Shown: positions 16,821-25,595, numbered from the stretch's first letter. The stretch: DNA of 38,046 nt from Candidatus Aegiribacteria sp. (GCA_030594645.1 JAUVEU010000025.1:1-38046); one strand, 5' to 3'. Made by a program: numbers and translations. The notes: generated by a model not told the origin, from the sequence alone.

Positions 16821-18356
16821 TCAGCGATCTGCAAACCTGTGCATCAGCAATTCCTCCAGATCAAGTATCAGTTCACCTGCCCAGGGACGCTGGCGGTCAC
16901 CGGTTCCGGCGTATGTAGCTGCCGCTATCTCCGGATCCATCTCAACTGATCCGGAAAAAATCTGATGACCGTTGCATATGACGGTAACTTCCCTGTCAGG
17001 ATCAACCATATCCGGATGAAGCAATAATCGGAGAACGCATAATCTGTTTACTTCAATGTCGAAGCAGTTGTCAGCGTAGACCGCTTCCACTCTCACTGAG
17101 GGCACACTTCGGGGAAACAACCAGTAGTACTCCGGCGGGTTGAGGTTGCCTGTCAAATGTACCTGATCACTCCCTCTTTTTACATCCATGGTAAAATGAT
17201 CTCCAGGGGACATCTCCGACATGAGCAGGAAAAGGTCTTCCAGATCCGTTACGGGACAATCCTGAAAACCGATTATTACATCGTCTGCCTTCAGATCTAT
17301 CCTGTTAGCAGGGGTATCACCATCTAGAACCTGTACAACTGGAATGCCGTCGCCATTCGCTTCCCAGTCAGGCATGAAACCAATGGTAAGCCTTTCAGAG
17401 ACAAGAACCATGTTATGGTCGGTATCCTCCGTCAGCACAGGCCATGGAATGATTGAATCCACCATCAGCCAATCGCAGCCTGAGGGCTCCCCGGCTCTCC
17501 AGATAAGATGTCCAGGGAAGCGCTCCCTGTACGTAGTATCAATAAAATTCAGAACATCTTCCTCAAGCAGAGGCAGGTAATCAGCATCGTGTTCGTAGCC
17601 TTCAAAAGTGTAATATGCTATCTTCGCTCCTGCTTCCTGCGCAAGTTCAACTGAAGGAGACATAACCGCTGAAGGGTACAGACCGTCCTCGTCAGTGTGA
17701 GATGCAATACCCGGACGGTTTGAAAGACTTGAAAGGTATGTGGCTCGACCGCCATCTATTGCTGCTACTCCCAGATGTCCTGAGAAAGCAAGGTAACCCG
17801 CAAACGGAGAGGGCTGCAGCATCATCAGCGCCCAGCTGCCGGAAGCCCCATCAGAAAATCCTCCGACGAACACCCGCGAGTCTTCGATATTGAGCCTGTG
17901 CTTGAGAGCGGCAATTATGTCCATTATTCCCTGCTGACCAACCAGATCCCACCATACCGCTCCGCTCTGAGCACAGGGGAAAACCAGTATACAACCCATA
18001 TCAAGTATACCGGGGATCAGATGCCACTCGGTCAGCACTTCCGGTTCGTAATCACTGAGTTCCTGAGTACTTACGCCTCCATGAAGCCATACCATCAACG
18101 GTGCCGGGGTACCTGATTCGTAGGACAGCGGAACAGCATAGTAGAAGTGCCGGTAAACGCTGTCAGCATAAAGCACACTGTCCTCAAGCAGGACAGCTCC
18201 GGGAAGATCAAAACCAGTATCGGGATTGTATGCTTCTATGGCAGAGGCAGCTTCAGCTGCACTTTCACATCTCGAAGCGATGCTCAGATCATCTGCATCT
18301 CCTGCTGAAGTAATTAGTGCAATCAGAACCGGAACATATTTAATCCGATAATTCAT
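16821..18356 (-). CDS. Secreted alpha/beta-hydrolase (esterase-like) with C-terminal PDZ domain
   Basis: I start at ATG 18356, giving 511 residues with a signal peptide (1 to about 21, YVPVLIALITSAGDA); AAGAGA is 7 nt upstream. ATG 18362 is nearly as good, while the longer frame from 18440 overlaps folE2. The catalytic domain (about 40-270) has the oxyanion motif VWLHGG, the nucleophile elbow GGFSDGASG with Ser168 and a probable catalytic His in GYEHD, as in PHB-depolymerase or feruloyl-esterase-like hydrolases. A PDZ-like region (about 320-410) contains NGDGIPVVQVLDGDTPANR and ADDVIIGFQ. The last 100 residues are beta-rich and unassigned. It would act in the periplasm or outside the cell; the substrate is unknown. 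The gene is 13 nt behind folE2, an unexpected partner for queuosine genes. Confidence 0.78.
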   Translation of the reverse strand: MNYRIKYVPVLIALITSAGDADDLSIASRCESAAEAASAIEAYNPDTGFDLPGAVLLEDSVLYADSVYRHFYYAVPLSYESGTPAPLMVWLHGGVSTQELSDYEPEVLTEWHLIPGILDMGCILVFPCAQSGAVWWDLVGQQGIMDIIAALKHRLNIEDSRVFVGGFSDGASGSWALMMLQPSPFAGYLAFSGHLGVAAIDGGRATYLSSLSNRPGIASHTDEDGLYPSAVMSPSVELAQEAGAKIAYYTFEGYEHDADYLPLLEEDVLNFIDTTYRERFPGHLIWRAGEPSGCDWLMVDSIIPWPVLTEDTDHNMVLVSERLTIGFMPDWEANGDGIPVVQVLDGDTPANRIDLKADDVIIGFQDCPVTDLEDLFLLMSEMSPGDHFTMDVKRGSDQVHLTGNLNPPEYYWLFPRSVPSVRVEAVYADNCFDIEVNRLCVLRLLLHPDMVDPDREVTVICNGHQIFSGSVEMDPEIAAATYAGTGDRQRPWAGELILDLEELLMHRFADR

Positions 18357-18369
18357 TTTCATTCTCTTT

Positions 18370-19179
18370 TCAAATATCTGTTGAAGGGTTCCTGAACCAT
18401 TCAACCCTCGCATAAGCATTATGGTTGTGTATGCTCTCATGGTTTTCTGCTGTAACCTGGAACCAGGTCACTCTTTCATCCTTCATCAGTTTCTCGGCGG
18501 CATTTCGAACCATATCTTCAACAAACACCGGATTATCATAAGCCTGTTCAGTTACATACCGTTCATCAGGCCTCTTGAGAACCGCGTAAACTGGGGACGA
18601 TGCCGATGATTCCGCTATCTCGATCAGTTCCTCTATCCAGACAATCGCCGGACTCCCGCTCTCGTCAGGTCTGCTTCTGACATCAATCGTAATATATCCC
18701 CTCTGGTTATGCGCTCCATACCTGCTGATCTCTTTGCTGCACGGACACAAACTGCTGACAGGCACGGATACACTCAGGATAAAATCAGTTGAATCGGGAC
18801 CGGTTCTCCCTTTAAACCTGCACTGATAACTCATTTTTGCAGAGGTATTTGTTACAGGGGCTTTTCTTTCGAGGAAATACGGAAAACTGATTTCCATACT
18901 GGCTGATTCAGAGTCGAGAACCTGTTTCAGTTCCTCCAGAATTTCCGGGATTGTATGTCCTGTAAACTCGCAGGAGTGTCTGCTGAGAACTTCCACAAAA
19001 CGGCTCATATGCGTGCCCTTGAAATGGTGAGGAAGCGCAACTGACATCGAAATAGTCGCAATTGTCTGCTGTTTTTCGTTTTCCCTATCAAGAATTATTA
19101 TCGGGTATTGAAGATCTTTTACCCCGGCTTCGTCAAGTGGTATTCTCCGCGGGTCATGACTGTTCTGAACGTCGTTCAT
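18370..19179 (-). CDS. folE2: GTP cyclohydrolase IB (FolE2 type)
   Basis: This metal-flexible enzyme converts GTP to 7,8-dihydroneopterin triphosphate, which feeds QueD and possibly folate. I start at ATG 19179, which overlaps the queD stop as ATGA and begins MNDVQNSHDPRRIPL, the normal FolE2 N terminus; the 34-residue longer frame would lie inside queD. At 269 residues it has normal length. The catalytic Cys147 lies in SLCPCSKEIS and is followed by RYGAHNQRGY with His157; SFPYFLERKAPV is another family landmark. The type IB enzyme, rather than zinc-dependent FolE, fits an organism that tolerates low zinc. Fourth gene of queC-queE-queD-folE2. Confidence 0.93.
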   Translation of the reverse strand: MNDVQNSHDPRRIPLDEAGVKDLQYPIIILDRENEKQQTIATISMSVALPHHFKGTHMSRFVEVLSRHSCEFTGHTIPEILEELKQVLDSESASMEISFPYFLERKAPVTNTSAKMSYQCRFKGRTGPDSTDFILSVSVPVSSLCPCSKEISRYGAHNQRGYITIDVRSRPDESGSPAIVWIEELIEIAESSASSPVYAVLKRPDERYVTEQAYDNPVFVEDMVRNAAEKLMKDERVTWFQVTAENHESIHNHNAYARVEWFRNPSTDI

Positions 19180-19541
19180 GATTCTTCTGAACCCCGATAT
19201 CTGCAACCGGAAGAAGGCGTTTCCTTTATTTCCACCATACTCAGTTCGGGAAGGGCAGGTTTGAGACGGTTCCATATCCATCTCGCGATATTCTCACTTG
19301 TCGGATTCTCAAGCCCCGGAATATCATTCAGAAAGGAATGATCAAGTTCCTCCAGTACAGGCCGGCACAGTGATTTGATGGCACTGAAATCCATTACCCA
19401 GCCGGTTTTCTCTCCAACAGGTCCTTCTACGTAAATACCAATATGAAAAGTATGGCCATGCATACGGCCGCATTTCTGACCTGGAGGAAGGTTCGGAAGT
19501 AAATGCGCTGCGTCAAATGTAAATAATCTGTAAATTTCCAT
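19176..19541 (-). CDS. queD: 6-carboxy-5,6,7,8-tetrahydropterin synthase
   Basis: QueD turns dihydroneopterin triphosphate into 6-carboxytetrahydropterin, the substrate of QueE. The 121-residue protein has the family's zinc His residues in FDAAH (His13) and MHGH (His28, His30), the catalytic Cys24 in KCGRMHGH, the MDFSAIK segment and the LDHSFLND His. GCRYRG near the C terminus is also typical. A GAGAGAG stretch precedes the ATG. It starts 13 nt after queE and overlaps folE2 by 4 nt, so the order of genes follows the operon logic rather than the order of reactions. Confidence 0.94.
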   Translation of the reverse strand: MEIYRLFTFDAAHLLPNLPPGQKCGRMHGHTFHIGIYVEGPVGEKTGWVMDFSAIKSLCRPVLEELDHSFLNDIPGLENPTSENIARWIWNRLKPALPELSMVEIKETPSSGCRYRGSEES

Positions 19542-19554
19542 GTTTCTCTCTCTT

Positions 19555-20154
19555 CTATGGAATACCGGTGTACTTATGCATCTGCAGACTCAAACGCCAG
19601 CGGGGATGTTCAAGGCAGTACTCAATTGCAAGCCGCACATTATTCTCAAGATTCATTCCTGATATCGGTTGAAGAAAAAAATGCCTGAAATCAAGGGCAA
19701 GATATTTCTCAGGATCGATACCCTCCTGAGGATAGACAAGTTTGAGTTCATTCCCCTGCCTGATTACAGGATACTCTCCAGCCTTCGGACTGACACATAT
19801 CCAGTCGATTCCATCCGGTGCGGCAAGAGTGCCATTGGTCTCGAGCAGAATTTCGAATCCACGATCGTGCAAAGCATCTACAAGCTCTGAGTCAAGCTGC
19901 AGCAGGGGCTCACCTCCTGTGCATAAAATCCTGCGCGAAGGGACACCTCCCCGCCAGCATCGACATGCAGCTTCGGCGAGTGAAGCAGCGGTTGAAAATT
20001 CACCGCCTGAAGGTCCATTAACTCCCGCAAAATCGGTATCGCAGAATGAGCAGTCGAGATTACACCCTTCGAACCTGCAAAGGACAACTGCTGTCCCGGC
20101 GTTGGCCCCTTCACCCTGCAGCGTGTAAACCATTTCCTTAACTCTGTATATCAT
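19555..20154 (-). CDS. queE: 7-carboxy-7-deazaguanine synthase (radical SAM)
   Basis: QueE contracts the pterin ring of 6-carboxytetrahydropterin to 7-carboxy-7-deazaguanine using S-adenosylmethionine and a 4Fe-4S cluster. The 199-residue protein begins with VYTLQGEG, the family's substrate-binding start. It has the shortened radical SAM motif CX3CX2C (Cys31, Cys35, Cys38 in [13 protein letters not shown]), then [13 protein letters not shown] and SPKAG. The C terminus HKYTGIP is also family-like. The ATG overlaps the queC stop by 4 nt (ATGA). Confidence 0.95.
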   Translation of the reverse strand: MIYRVKEMVYTLQGEGANAGTAVVLCRFEGCNLDCSFCDTDFAGVNGPSGGEFSTAASLAEAACRCWRGGVPSRRILCTGGEPLLQLDSELVDALHDRGFEILLETNGTLAAPDGIDWICVSPKAGEYPVIRQGNELKLVYPQEGIDPEKYLALDFRHFFLQPISGMNLENNVRLAIEYCLEHPRWRLSLQMHKYTGIP

Positions 20155-20858
20155 TCACATCCGCATTTCCCGCAGTAAGAGGCAGGATCTTTCAGACCAT
20201 TCTCCCTGAAACCCTTCAACCTCAGAAAACATGCATCACATCGACCGCAGGCCCGCCCTTCTCTGTCAGGATTGTAGCAGCTTACAGTTAAAGAATAATC
20301 AACGCCAAGTTCGAGTCCCAACCGGATAATCTCAGCCTTTGTCATATCCAGAAGCGGGGTATGAATCCTCGTGGGATATCCTTCAACCGCTGTTTTCGTC
20401 GCGAGATCAGCAAGCTTCTGAAAAGCTGATATGTACTCCGGGCGACAGTCTGGATAACCGCTGTAATCCAGGGCATTGACACCGATGAAAATGTGCCCTG
20501 CATCTATCACCTCAGCCCATCCCAGAGCCATTGAAAGAAAAATTGTATTCCGTGCGGGAACATACGTAGGGGGTATTTCCTCCGGGATTCCAATGGTTAC
20601 ACTGTTAACCGGCACATTCCCCGTACCGGTGAGCGCGGATCCTTCGAAAAGACGGGGATCAAGAGACACTTTTATATGATCCTCGGTTCCCAGCGTCCGG
20701 GCAATGTCAGAAGCTGCTTCAAGTTCCGGTGAATGAAGCTGGCCGTAACTGAAAGACATCGCGTATGTACTGAACCCTTCAGCTCCGGCAACAGCAAGAG
20801 TCGTCGCGGAATCAAGGCCGCCGCTGAGAAGAACTACTGCTCTACTCTCCCTGTTCAT
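20151..20858 (-). CDS. queC: 7-cyano-7-deazaguanine (preQ0) synthase
   Basis: QueC uses ATP and ammonia to convert 7-carboxy-7-deazaguanine to preQ0. The 235-residue protein has the PP-loop SGGLDS (12-17), [17 protein letters not shown] and four zinc cysteines, Cys194, Cys204, Cys207 and Cys210, in [18 protein letters not shown]. It ends with three additional cysteines, YCGKCGC (229, 232, 234), which I do not recognise as part of the usual family C terminus. GGGAGAA lies upstream of the ATG. Only 18 nt separate it from the T9SS-type propeller gene before it, so either they share a transcript or the queC promoter lies inside that gene. There is no room for a preQ1 riboswitch directly upstream. 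Confidence 0.95.
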   Translation of the reverse strand: MNRESRAVVLLSGGLDSATTLAVAGAEGFSTYAMSFSYGQLHSPELEAASDIARTLGTEDHIKVSLDPRLFEGSALTGTGNVPVNSVTIGIPEEIPPTYVPARNTIFLSMALGWAEVIDAGHIFIGVNALDYSGYPDCRPEYISAFQKLADLATKTAVEGYPTRIHTPLLDMTKAEIIRLGLELGVDYSLTVSCYNPDREGRACGRCDACFLRLKGFRENGLKDPASYCGKCGCE

Positions 20859-20876
20859 AATTTCTCCCGATTAACT

Positions 20877-22478
20877 TCAGTTCAGTATCATCACTTTTCT
20901 TGTTAAAACAGTACCGGGAGCACTCAACTTAATCAGGTAGAGCCCTGATGAGAGAGATTCACCTGAATCATCCGTAACATCCCAGACAGAGACATGATCT
21001 CCCGGGGCGGTAGCGCAGTTCAAAGTGGTAATCCTTCTGCCATCGAGACTGTACACGGCAAGGTCAGTAATACTCCCCATCTGTGGTACATGCACTTCCA
21101 CGCTCATCTGTGAAACAGCCGGATTTGGATATGGCTCCCCCACCAAGTAACTCAGTGGATTCGGCTGAGCTCCTTCCATTCCCTCAGTCGTAAGATCTAT
21201 GCTGTAGACCTGCCCCCCGTTACCCATCTGCCTTGCATGAACGGCCTTACCTGAAGCTGTCGCATATTTTCCGTCAGAACTGACACTGACACTGTAGATT
21301 GAGCCCGGTTCATCGATATCATCCAGAAGATTGAATATCACGCCGCCACTGCGGTCAAAGGCAGTAAACACATCGCCTGAAGTCCCCTGATACATTCCCC
21401 AGCTTCCGGCAACGATTACCGAACCATCTTCAGAGATATCAACAGAAGTGACATAATCTCCGTAATCGCTGTACTGCCACAGCTGAGTCGGTGAGCCTTC
21501 TGAAGGCCAGTCGAACGCTATGACTTTTCCCCGCAGCGGGCTGGTTCCCATTGTTCCGCCAGCAGCTGTCTGTCCGTCACCACTTATCCCCACACCCGTT
21601 GCCCAGGTATGCCCCGTATAGAAATTAAGAACCTGAATCCAGGAAGTTCCATCGAACTCGTAGAACTTGATACGTCCCTGGAAGTCGCCATTCACCAATC
21701 TTGTGCCATCATCAGAGATTCTTGCAGGTAACTGGCTGTAATTTCCCACAGGAGCGCCGAGAAGACTTCCGTCAGTCATATCGTAAACCATGCATCCGGA
21801 AGAAGCATCATAGACCGAGGCCACTACGCGTGAATTGTCACCACAGATCTCCACGCCGTCTGTCTGACTTCCTACAACAAACAGCGCAGTCTGCCAGATC
21901 TCGGTGCCTGTAGAAGTATCAACACATATGAGCGAATCCCCGGAACTGTTGACGTAAACAAGGTAGAGACCGTCCGATGAAATGTCCTGATTTCTTCCAG
22001 GATCAAGAGACAGATCGGGAACTGATGATCCCGACAGCCATGCAAATACCCCGTCAAATGCAGTAGCTGCTGAAAACATCAGAGTATCCTGACCAGCGGC
22101 TACATCGATTTCCCATTCATTCGCCGGCATACTGAAATTCCAGAGAGGTATTTCAGATCCAAAAGTATCGTATCTGGAAACCCTGTCATTGTTGAGCCCC
22201 CAGCCGGCCAGGATCCCCGTACCGTCCCTGCATATTACCGTTTCATCGGCGATTGCATTCTGGTGATCTCTATCAACCCAGAACACCTCTGAAAGCAGAT
22301 CAGTGCCGCCCGTATCACCGGTTTCCTGTAATGCCTGCCCGGCGTTCTCAATGATTTCTCCATCGATCTCTGTCATCATTTTTGTGATAACGTAACCATC
22401 TGAATCTGTTTCAGTGAGTTCAGTGAATCCTGTAAATCCTGAACCCAGCATCGCTATAACAACCATGCATTCCAACAT
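20877..22478 (-). CDS. Secreted beta-propeller protein with T9SS sorting domain
   Basis: The 533-residue protein starts at an ATG with AGGGAGGT 3 nt upstream and has a hydrophobic N-terminal signal (about 3-16). Residues of about 80-440 are WD40/PQQ-like blades, with repeats such as SVDISEDGSVIVAGS, GVGISGDGQTAAGG and SVSVSSDGKYATASG. The C-terminal 85 residues are a classical Por-secretion domain: a YPNP box in VGEPYPNPAVS, LAVYSLDGRRI, a GLYLIKL strand and a final TRKVMILN. It is therefore probably exported by T9SS and displayed or released. This sorting domain is of the common YPNP type and differs from the NPVRS type at the left end of the window. No enzyme motif is seen. Confidence 0.8.
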   Translation of the reverse strand: MLECMVVIAMLGSGFTGFTELTETDSDGYVITKMMTEIDGEIIENAGQALQETGDTGGTDLLSEVFWVDRDHQNAIADETVICRDGTGILAGWGLNNDRVSRYDTFGSEIPLWNFSMPANEWEIDVAAGQDTLMFSAATAFDGVFAWLSGSSVPDLSLDPGRNQDISSDGLYLVYVNSSGDSLICVDTSTGTEIWQTALFVVGSQTDGVEICGDNSRVVASVYDASSGCMVYDMTDGSLLGAPVGNYSQLPARISDDGTRLVNGDFQGRIKFYEFDGTSWIQVLNFYTGHTWATGVGISGDGQTAAGGTMGTSPLRGKVIAFDWPSEGSPTQLWQYSDYGDYVTSVDISEDGSVIVAGSWGMYQGTSGDVFTAFDRSGGVIFNLLDDIDEPGSIYSVSVSSDGKYATASGKAVHARQMGNGGQVYSIDLTTEGMEGAQPNPLSYLVGEPYPNPAVSQMSVEVHVPQMGSITDLAVYSLDGRRITTLNCATAPGDHVSVWDVTDDSGESLSSGLYLIKLSAPGTVLTRKVMILN

Positions 22479-22566
22479 AATAACCTCCCTGCTGATTTAT
22501 CCAAAAAAGCCAGTTCAAACTATATCTGTTTTTCTGTCTACTACCCACCGGGGTAATCTGACATGG

Positions 22567-23697
22567 CTATTCCTGGTCAACTACAGGTAAATCAACCATA
22601 TAAACTCTCTGAACCCCTGACAGGGGGTCGAGATTCCAGGCAAGGCTGCCGTTCGGTGAAATACTGAACTGCCAATACTTTCCTGACCTGGGAAACTCTG
22701 CCGTACCGATATGAATTCCATCATCATCGATTATATCAAAGACAGGTCTCTCTTCTGTTCCCCGCTGGATCCACAGGTTTCCACGGCTGTCAACTCCCAG
22801 ATCCACTATGAGTGTGTGAAAGGGGTCAGGTTCATAGCCTTCAGGGAGAGTGTTCATACCCAGGGAAGAAAATTGAATCCTCGCATATTCTGTCTCTTCG
22901 AGCAATTCCTGTTGAGTTTTCGCGACCGGTGGGATTCCAAGTGAAAATGAAAAGAGAGAGTTCCCATGAATATCCCAACAATGTATTCCATGATGAGCTG
23001 TAGACATGTTTGTGTAGAATACTCTTCCGTTTCTATTATCAGATGTCATTATTGAGTACCTAATGCCTGATGGTGTCAGGGGCGCTTCTTCAGGATTCTT
23101 TACAATTAATGTATCTGAAAAGAATTTCAGTTCTCTATCGGTACTGTTCAGTGTATAAAGGGAAGGTATGAATATTAATACCAGATCCACCCCCTGCATG
23201 TCATACTCAATCCCGCAACCGGCTATGTGGTTCTCATCTACTGAAACAATCGCGCTGGGTGGTAATAATGGCCAATCCACCAGATCTGAGAGACTTTCGC
23301 CATTAGCGGTAAGGATAATAATAGAACTTCTCAGCATATCCCTGACAATTATCCTGCCATCCGGCAGCAGGGCCATTTCCATAGGATACGCAAACTCGCC
23401 AGGTCCGCTTCCTCTCCTTGAAAAGATCGACAGATACGTACCTTCCGGGGAAAACTCCCTGATGCAGCAGGCAATCTGATCAAGCAGCAGTATCGATCCT
23501 GATGGTGTTATTTCAGCATCAACTATCGAACCAAGGACATAGCATGAATCACCTGTTTCAATACCTATGCTGTCTCGTACTGTAATACTCAACCTGTCGG
23601 GAAATGGTTCAGACCATTGTGAATCAGCACATCCTGAATACAAAGAAACAGCCATGCAAAAGAGAAAGGCCAAAATGCCTTTTCTATGAAAATTCAT
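22567..23697 (-). CDS. Lipoprotein with six-bladed (NHL-like) beta-propeller
   Basis: The 376-residue protein has a lipoprotein signal with lipobox LYSGC, so Cys23 should be lipidated. The mature part has NHL/6-bladed propeller features: GSIVDAEITPSGSILLLD, IREFSPEGTYLSIFSRRGSGPGEF and LGVDSRGNLWIQRGTEE. Proteins of this type are common in Bacteroidetes relatives, where they sit on the periplasmic or outer face of a membrane; their ligands are mostly unknown. GGAGG lies directly upstream of the ATG. It precedes the T9SS-type propeller gene by 88 nt on the same strand and may be co-transcribed with it. Confidence 0.8.
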   Translation of the reverse strand: MNFHRKGILAFLFCMAVSLYSGCADSQWSEPFPDRLSITVRDSIGIETGDSCYVLGSIVDAEITPSGSILLLDQIACCIREFSPEGTYLSIFSRRGSGPGEFAYPMEMALLPDGRIIVRDMLRSSIIILTANGESLSDLVDWPLLPPSAIVSVDENHIAGCGIEYDMQGVDLVLIFIPSLYTLNSTDRELKFFSDTLIVKNPEEAPLTPSGIRYSIMTSDNRNGRVFYTNMSTAHHGIHCWDIHGNSLFSFSLGIPPVAKTQQELLEETEYARIQFSSLGMNTLPEGYEPDPFHTLIVDLGVDSRGNLWIQRGTEERPVFDIIDDDGIHIGTAEFPRSGKYWQFSISPNGSLAWNLDPLSGVQRVYMVDLPVVDQE

Positions 23698-23738
23698 ATT
23701 CCTCCGATACTGCGAACAGATTATGATAGTATGTCATT

Positions 23739-24293
23739 TTATGGTTTCGGACCATCTGTCGATAAAATCCAATCTGCTACTTCACCTAGACTGTTCCCGA
23801 TAAAGTCTGCATAAAGCCGCGCCGCTTCTAATTCTGATTTCTTCTTCCCCCATCCTGTTTTCACGAAACACCCCAGTCCGCCGATGTTCTTTGCTGCTTT
23901 AACATCGGATGCGCTGTCACCAACAACGTATGATCTTCTTAGATCTATCGATAAATCCCTGGCTGCTTGATCGTACAACATGGAGTTCGGCTTTTTACAT
24001 TCACAGGGCTCTGAAAATCTGTGAGGGCAGATATATGGCCCCTTCAGATTCAATTTCAAGCAACTAAAGAAGTCCTGGAACCAGGTTCGAAACTCTGATT
24101 CTGAAAAAAGCCCTTTCGCAATTCTGGATTGCACGGTTACAACCGTACACAGAAATCCTGCATTGATTAACTTCGCCACGGCTTTGTCCACACCGGGGAT
24201 TAATCTGAATTCCGAAAGAGAGTTAACCTTGACTGGCATTACCAAAGTTCCATTGAGGTCCAGAAATACAGCTCGCCTGGTATTTATACTCAT
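23739..24293 (-). CDS. GmhB-like HAD-family protein with an altered catalytic motif
   Basis: This 184-residue HAD-IIIA protein resembles D-glycero-D-manno-heptose 1,7-bisphosphate 7-phosphatase. It has motif I FLDLNGTLV, motif II VVTVQSRIAKG, a zinc loop C-x-H-x5-C-x-C (Cys89, His91, Cys97, Cys99) followed by KKP, and motif IV GDSASD at 125-130. Asp12 is the expected nucleophile, but the second Asp of DxD is Asn14. In HAD phosphatases that Asp is the general acid/base, so phosphatase activity may be weak or altered. The zinc loop is shorter than in E. coli GmhB. No lipopolysaccharide genes are nearby, so the substrate is open. A weak ribosome site (AAGG) precedes the ATG. Confidence 0.75.
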   Translation of the reverse strand: MSINTRRAVFLDLNGTLVMPVKVNSLSEFRLIPGVDKAVAKLINAGFLCTVVTVQSRIAKGLFSESEFRTWFQDFFSCLKLNLKGPYICPHRFSEPCECKKPNSMLYDQAARDLSIDLRRSYVVGDSASDVKAAKNIGGLGCFVKTGWGKKKSELEAARLYADFIGNSLGEVADWILSTDGPKP

Positions 24294-24332
24294 ATGCCTT
24301 GCGAACGCTGCTTTTCAGCCGTGCGGTCAGCT

Positions 24333-24358
24333 GTTAACTGCAAAAGTTTTGTTAACTG
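24333..24358. repeat. Short GTTAACTG direct repeat with potential hairpin
   Basis: GTTAACTG occurs at 24333-24340 and 24351-24358 around CAAAAGTTTTG. The segment can also fold as GTTAAC...GTTAAC with an AAAA/TTTT stem and a 3-nt bulge. It lies just downstream of the GNAT gene stop on the minus strand and ahead of the HAD gene. It could be a weak terminator or a binding site. Confidence 0.35.
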
Positions 24359-24362
24359 GCAT

Positions 24363-25154
24363 TCATACATTTTTCAATTCTTTCGATATCTTCTTTTTTA
24401 TTTTCTTATACGATGGAGGAGGACCCGTATTAAGCTTTTTTCTATTAATGAATAGAGAATCAGAGATGCCCCATTCGTCGAATACTTCTCTGTCAGAGGT
24501 ATTTATTCCATGAAAAGCAACCTGGTCTCCAAGTTCCAGGGAAGCACGCTTCGCCCTTTCAAATACCATATTGTAAGCCGGACACCATCCATTAATGAAT
24601 CCTGTGACAGTTACCCTGTCATGGTCTAATTCAGGCTCTTTACATGCTTCTATCCATTTTGGCGGGACAGCATCATTCGAAAAGGGTTTCCATAATAGAA
24701 CCCGTCCTAAAAAACCTTCCTTATCCACTTGAACATATCCCTGTTTCCTGAACCAGGATGCTTTCATAAATACCGGGAGAGGCACTCCCCAGGCAACCAG
24801 TCCTTTCGCGCCTCTCTTTTTTACATCCTCTTCCGCTGCAATTATCAACGACTTACCTATTCCCTTTTTCTGACAATTTCCAACCCCCTTGTTCTTATAT
24901 CCGTGGACCCAGATGCACAGAACAAAGTATAGATCGCTCCCTTCAGCGAAAGAGTATTCGATCGGGATATATTGAATCATGCCAACCGGTTTTCCTTCAT
25001 CATTAAGGGCAAGTTTAACACCTAATCCCTTATCCTTCATCTTCTGATACCAGAGTTCTTTATGATTTCCGGCTTCCCTTATCTCATCTGACCAGTCTTC
25101 AAGGCAAACGAAGTAACTGCCCTCATACTCTTCCGATAAATCAACGATTTTCAT
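24363..25154 (-). CDS. GNAT acetyltransferase fused to a thioredoxin-like (YoaP-like) domain
   Basis: The 263-residue protein has an N-terminal GNAT domain (about 1-165) with an acetyl-CoA loop in QKKGIGKSLI and the usual WFRKQGY end strand. The C-terminal part (about 178-263) is thioredoxin-like: VTVTGFINGWCPAYN, VAFHGINTSD, WGISDSLFINRKKL and GPPPSYKKIKKKI. The overall order matches YoaP-type proteins. The site GWCPAYN has a single cysteine where thioredoxins have CxxC, so a redox-disulfide role is unlikely. The acceptor substrate cannot be inferred. AGGAG lies 4 nt before the ATG. It follows the small secreted protein by 20 nt on the same strand. Confidence 0.78.
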   Translation of the reverse strand: MKIVDLSEEYEGSYFVCLEDWSDEIREAGNHKELWYQKMKDKGLGVKLALNDEGKPVGMIQYIPIEYSFAEGSDLYFVLCIWVHGYKNKGVGNCQKKGIGKSLIIAAEEDVKKRGAKGLVAWGVPLPVFMKASWFRKQGYVQVDKEGFLGRVLLWKPFSNDAVPPKWIEACKEPELDHDRVTVTGFINGWCPAYNMVFERAKRASLELGDQVAFHGINTSDREVFDEWGISDSLFINRKKLNTGPPPSYKKIKKKISKELKNV

Positions 25155-25174
25155 GATCTCCTCTTATTCAACAT

Positions 25175-25558
25175 TCAGTCATCTGTCGTTTCATCATCCC
25201 AATTGTAGAATGAGATGTTGATTCTTTGATTCAGTTCCCAGTCGTATACATACAGAATCATGTCAGCATGTACGAAACGGGAATTAAAATTTTCAGGATT
25301 ATTGTACTCCGCAACGGAGATGGAGTAGCGAGATGTCAGTCTAAAGTCCGCATATCCAGTCTGGCCTGACCATATACTGACTGCGTGAACAGCATCCGGA
25401 TAGTAGATCTTCACGATTTCCTCTACCTGCGCTTCGCTCATGTCGGGCTGAATTCGGCCCAGGATCTGATTCACACCATCGGGAAACAGAGGCTCATCGG
25501 CAGCGAATACACCAGTTATGACTGAGAACATTATGATTGCTACGGTGATCAGTTTCAT
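25175..25558 (-). CDS. Small secreted protein of unknown function
   Basis: The 127-residue protein has a clear signal peptide (1-19, ending VFA before ADEPLFP). The mature part contains RIQPDMSEAQVEEIVKIYYP, reminiscent of the helix-helix start of SmpA/BamE-like folds (compare GMTEAEV), then beta-rich acidic sequence ending in WDDETTDD. I do not recognise the family. AAGGAG lies 4 nt upstream of the ATG. First gene of a minus-strand run, directly downstream of a candidate promoter. Confidence 0.65.
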   Translation of the reverse strand: MKLITVAIIMFSVITGVFAADEPLFPDGVNQILGRIQPDMSEAQVEEIVKIYYPDAVHAVSIWSGQTGYADFRLTSRYSISVAEYNNPENFNSRFVHADMILYVYDWELNQRINISFYNWDDETTDD

Positions 25559-25595
25559 TTTACTCCTTCGCCGGTATACAGCACCAGAGATTCGT

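Noticed and set aside
20859-20876. preQ1 riboswitch ahead of queC
   Set aside because: The gap to the previous gene is only 18 nt, too short for the aptamer, and no such fold was seen.
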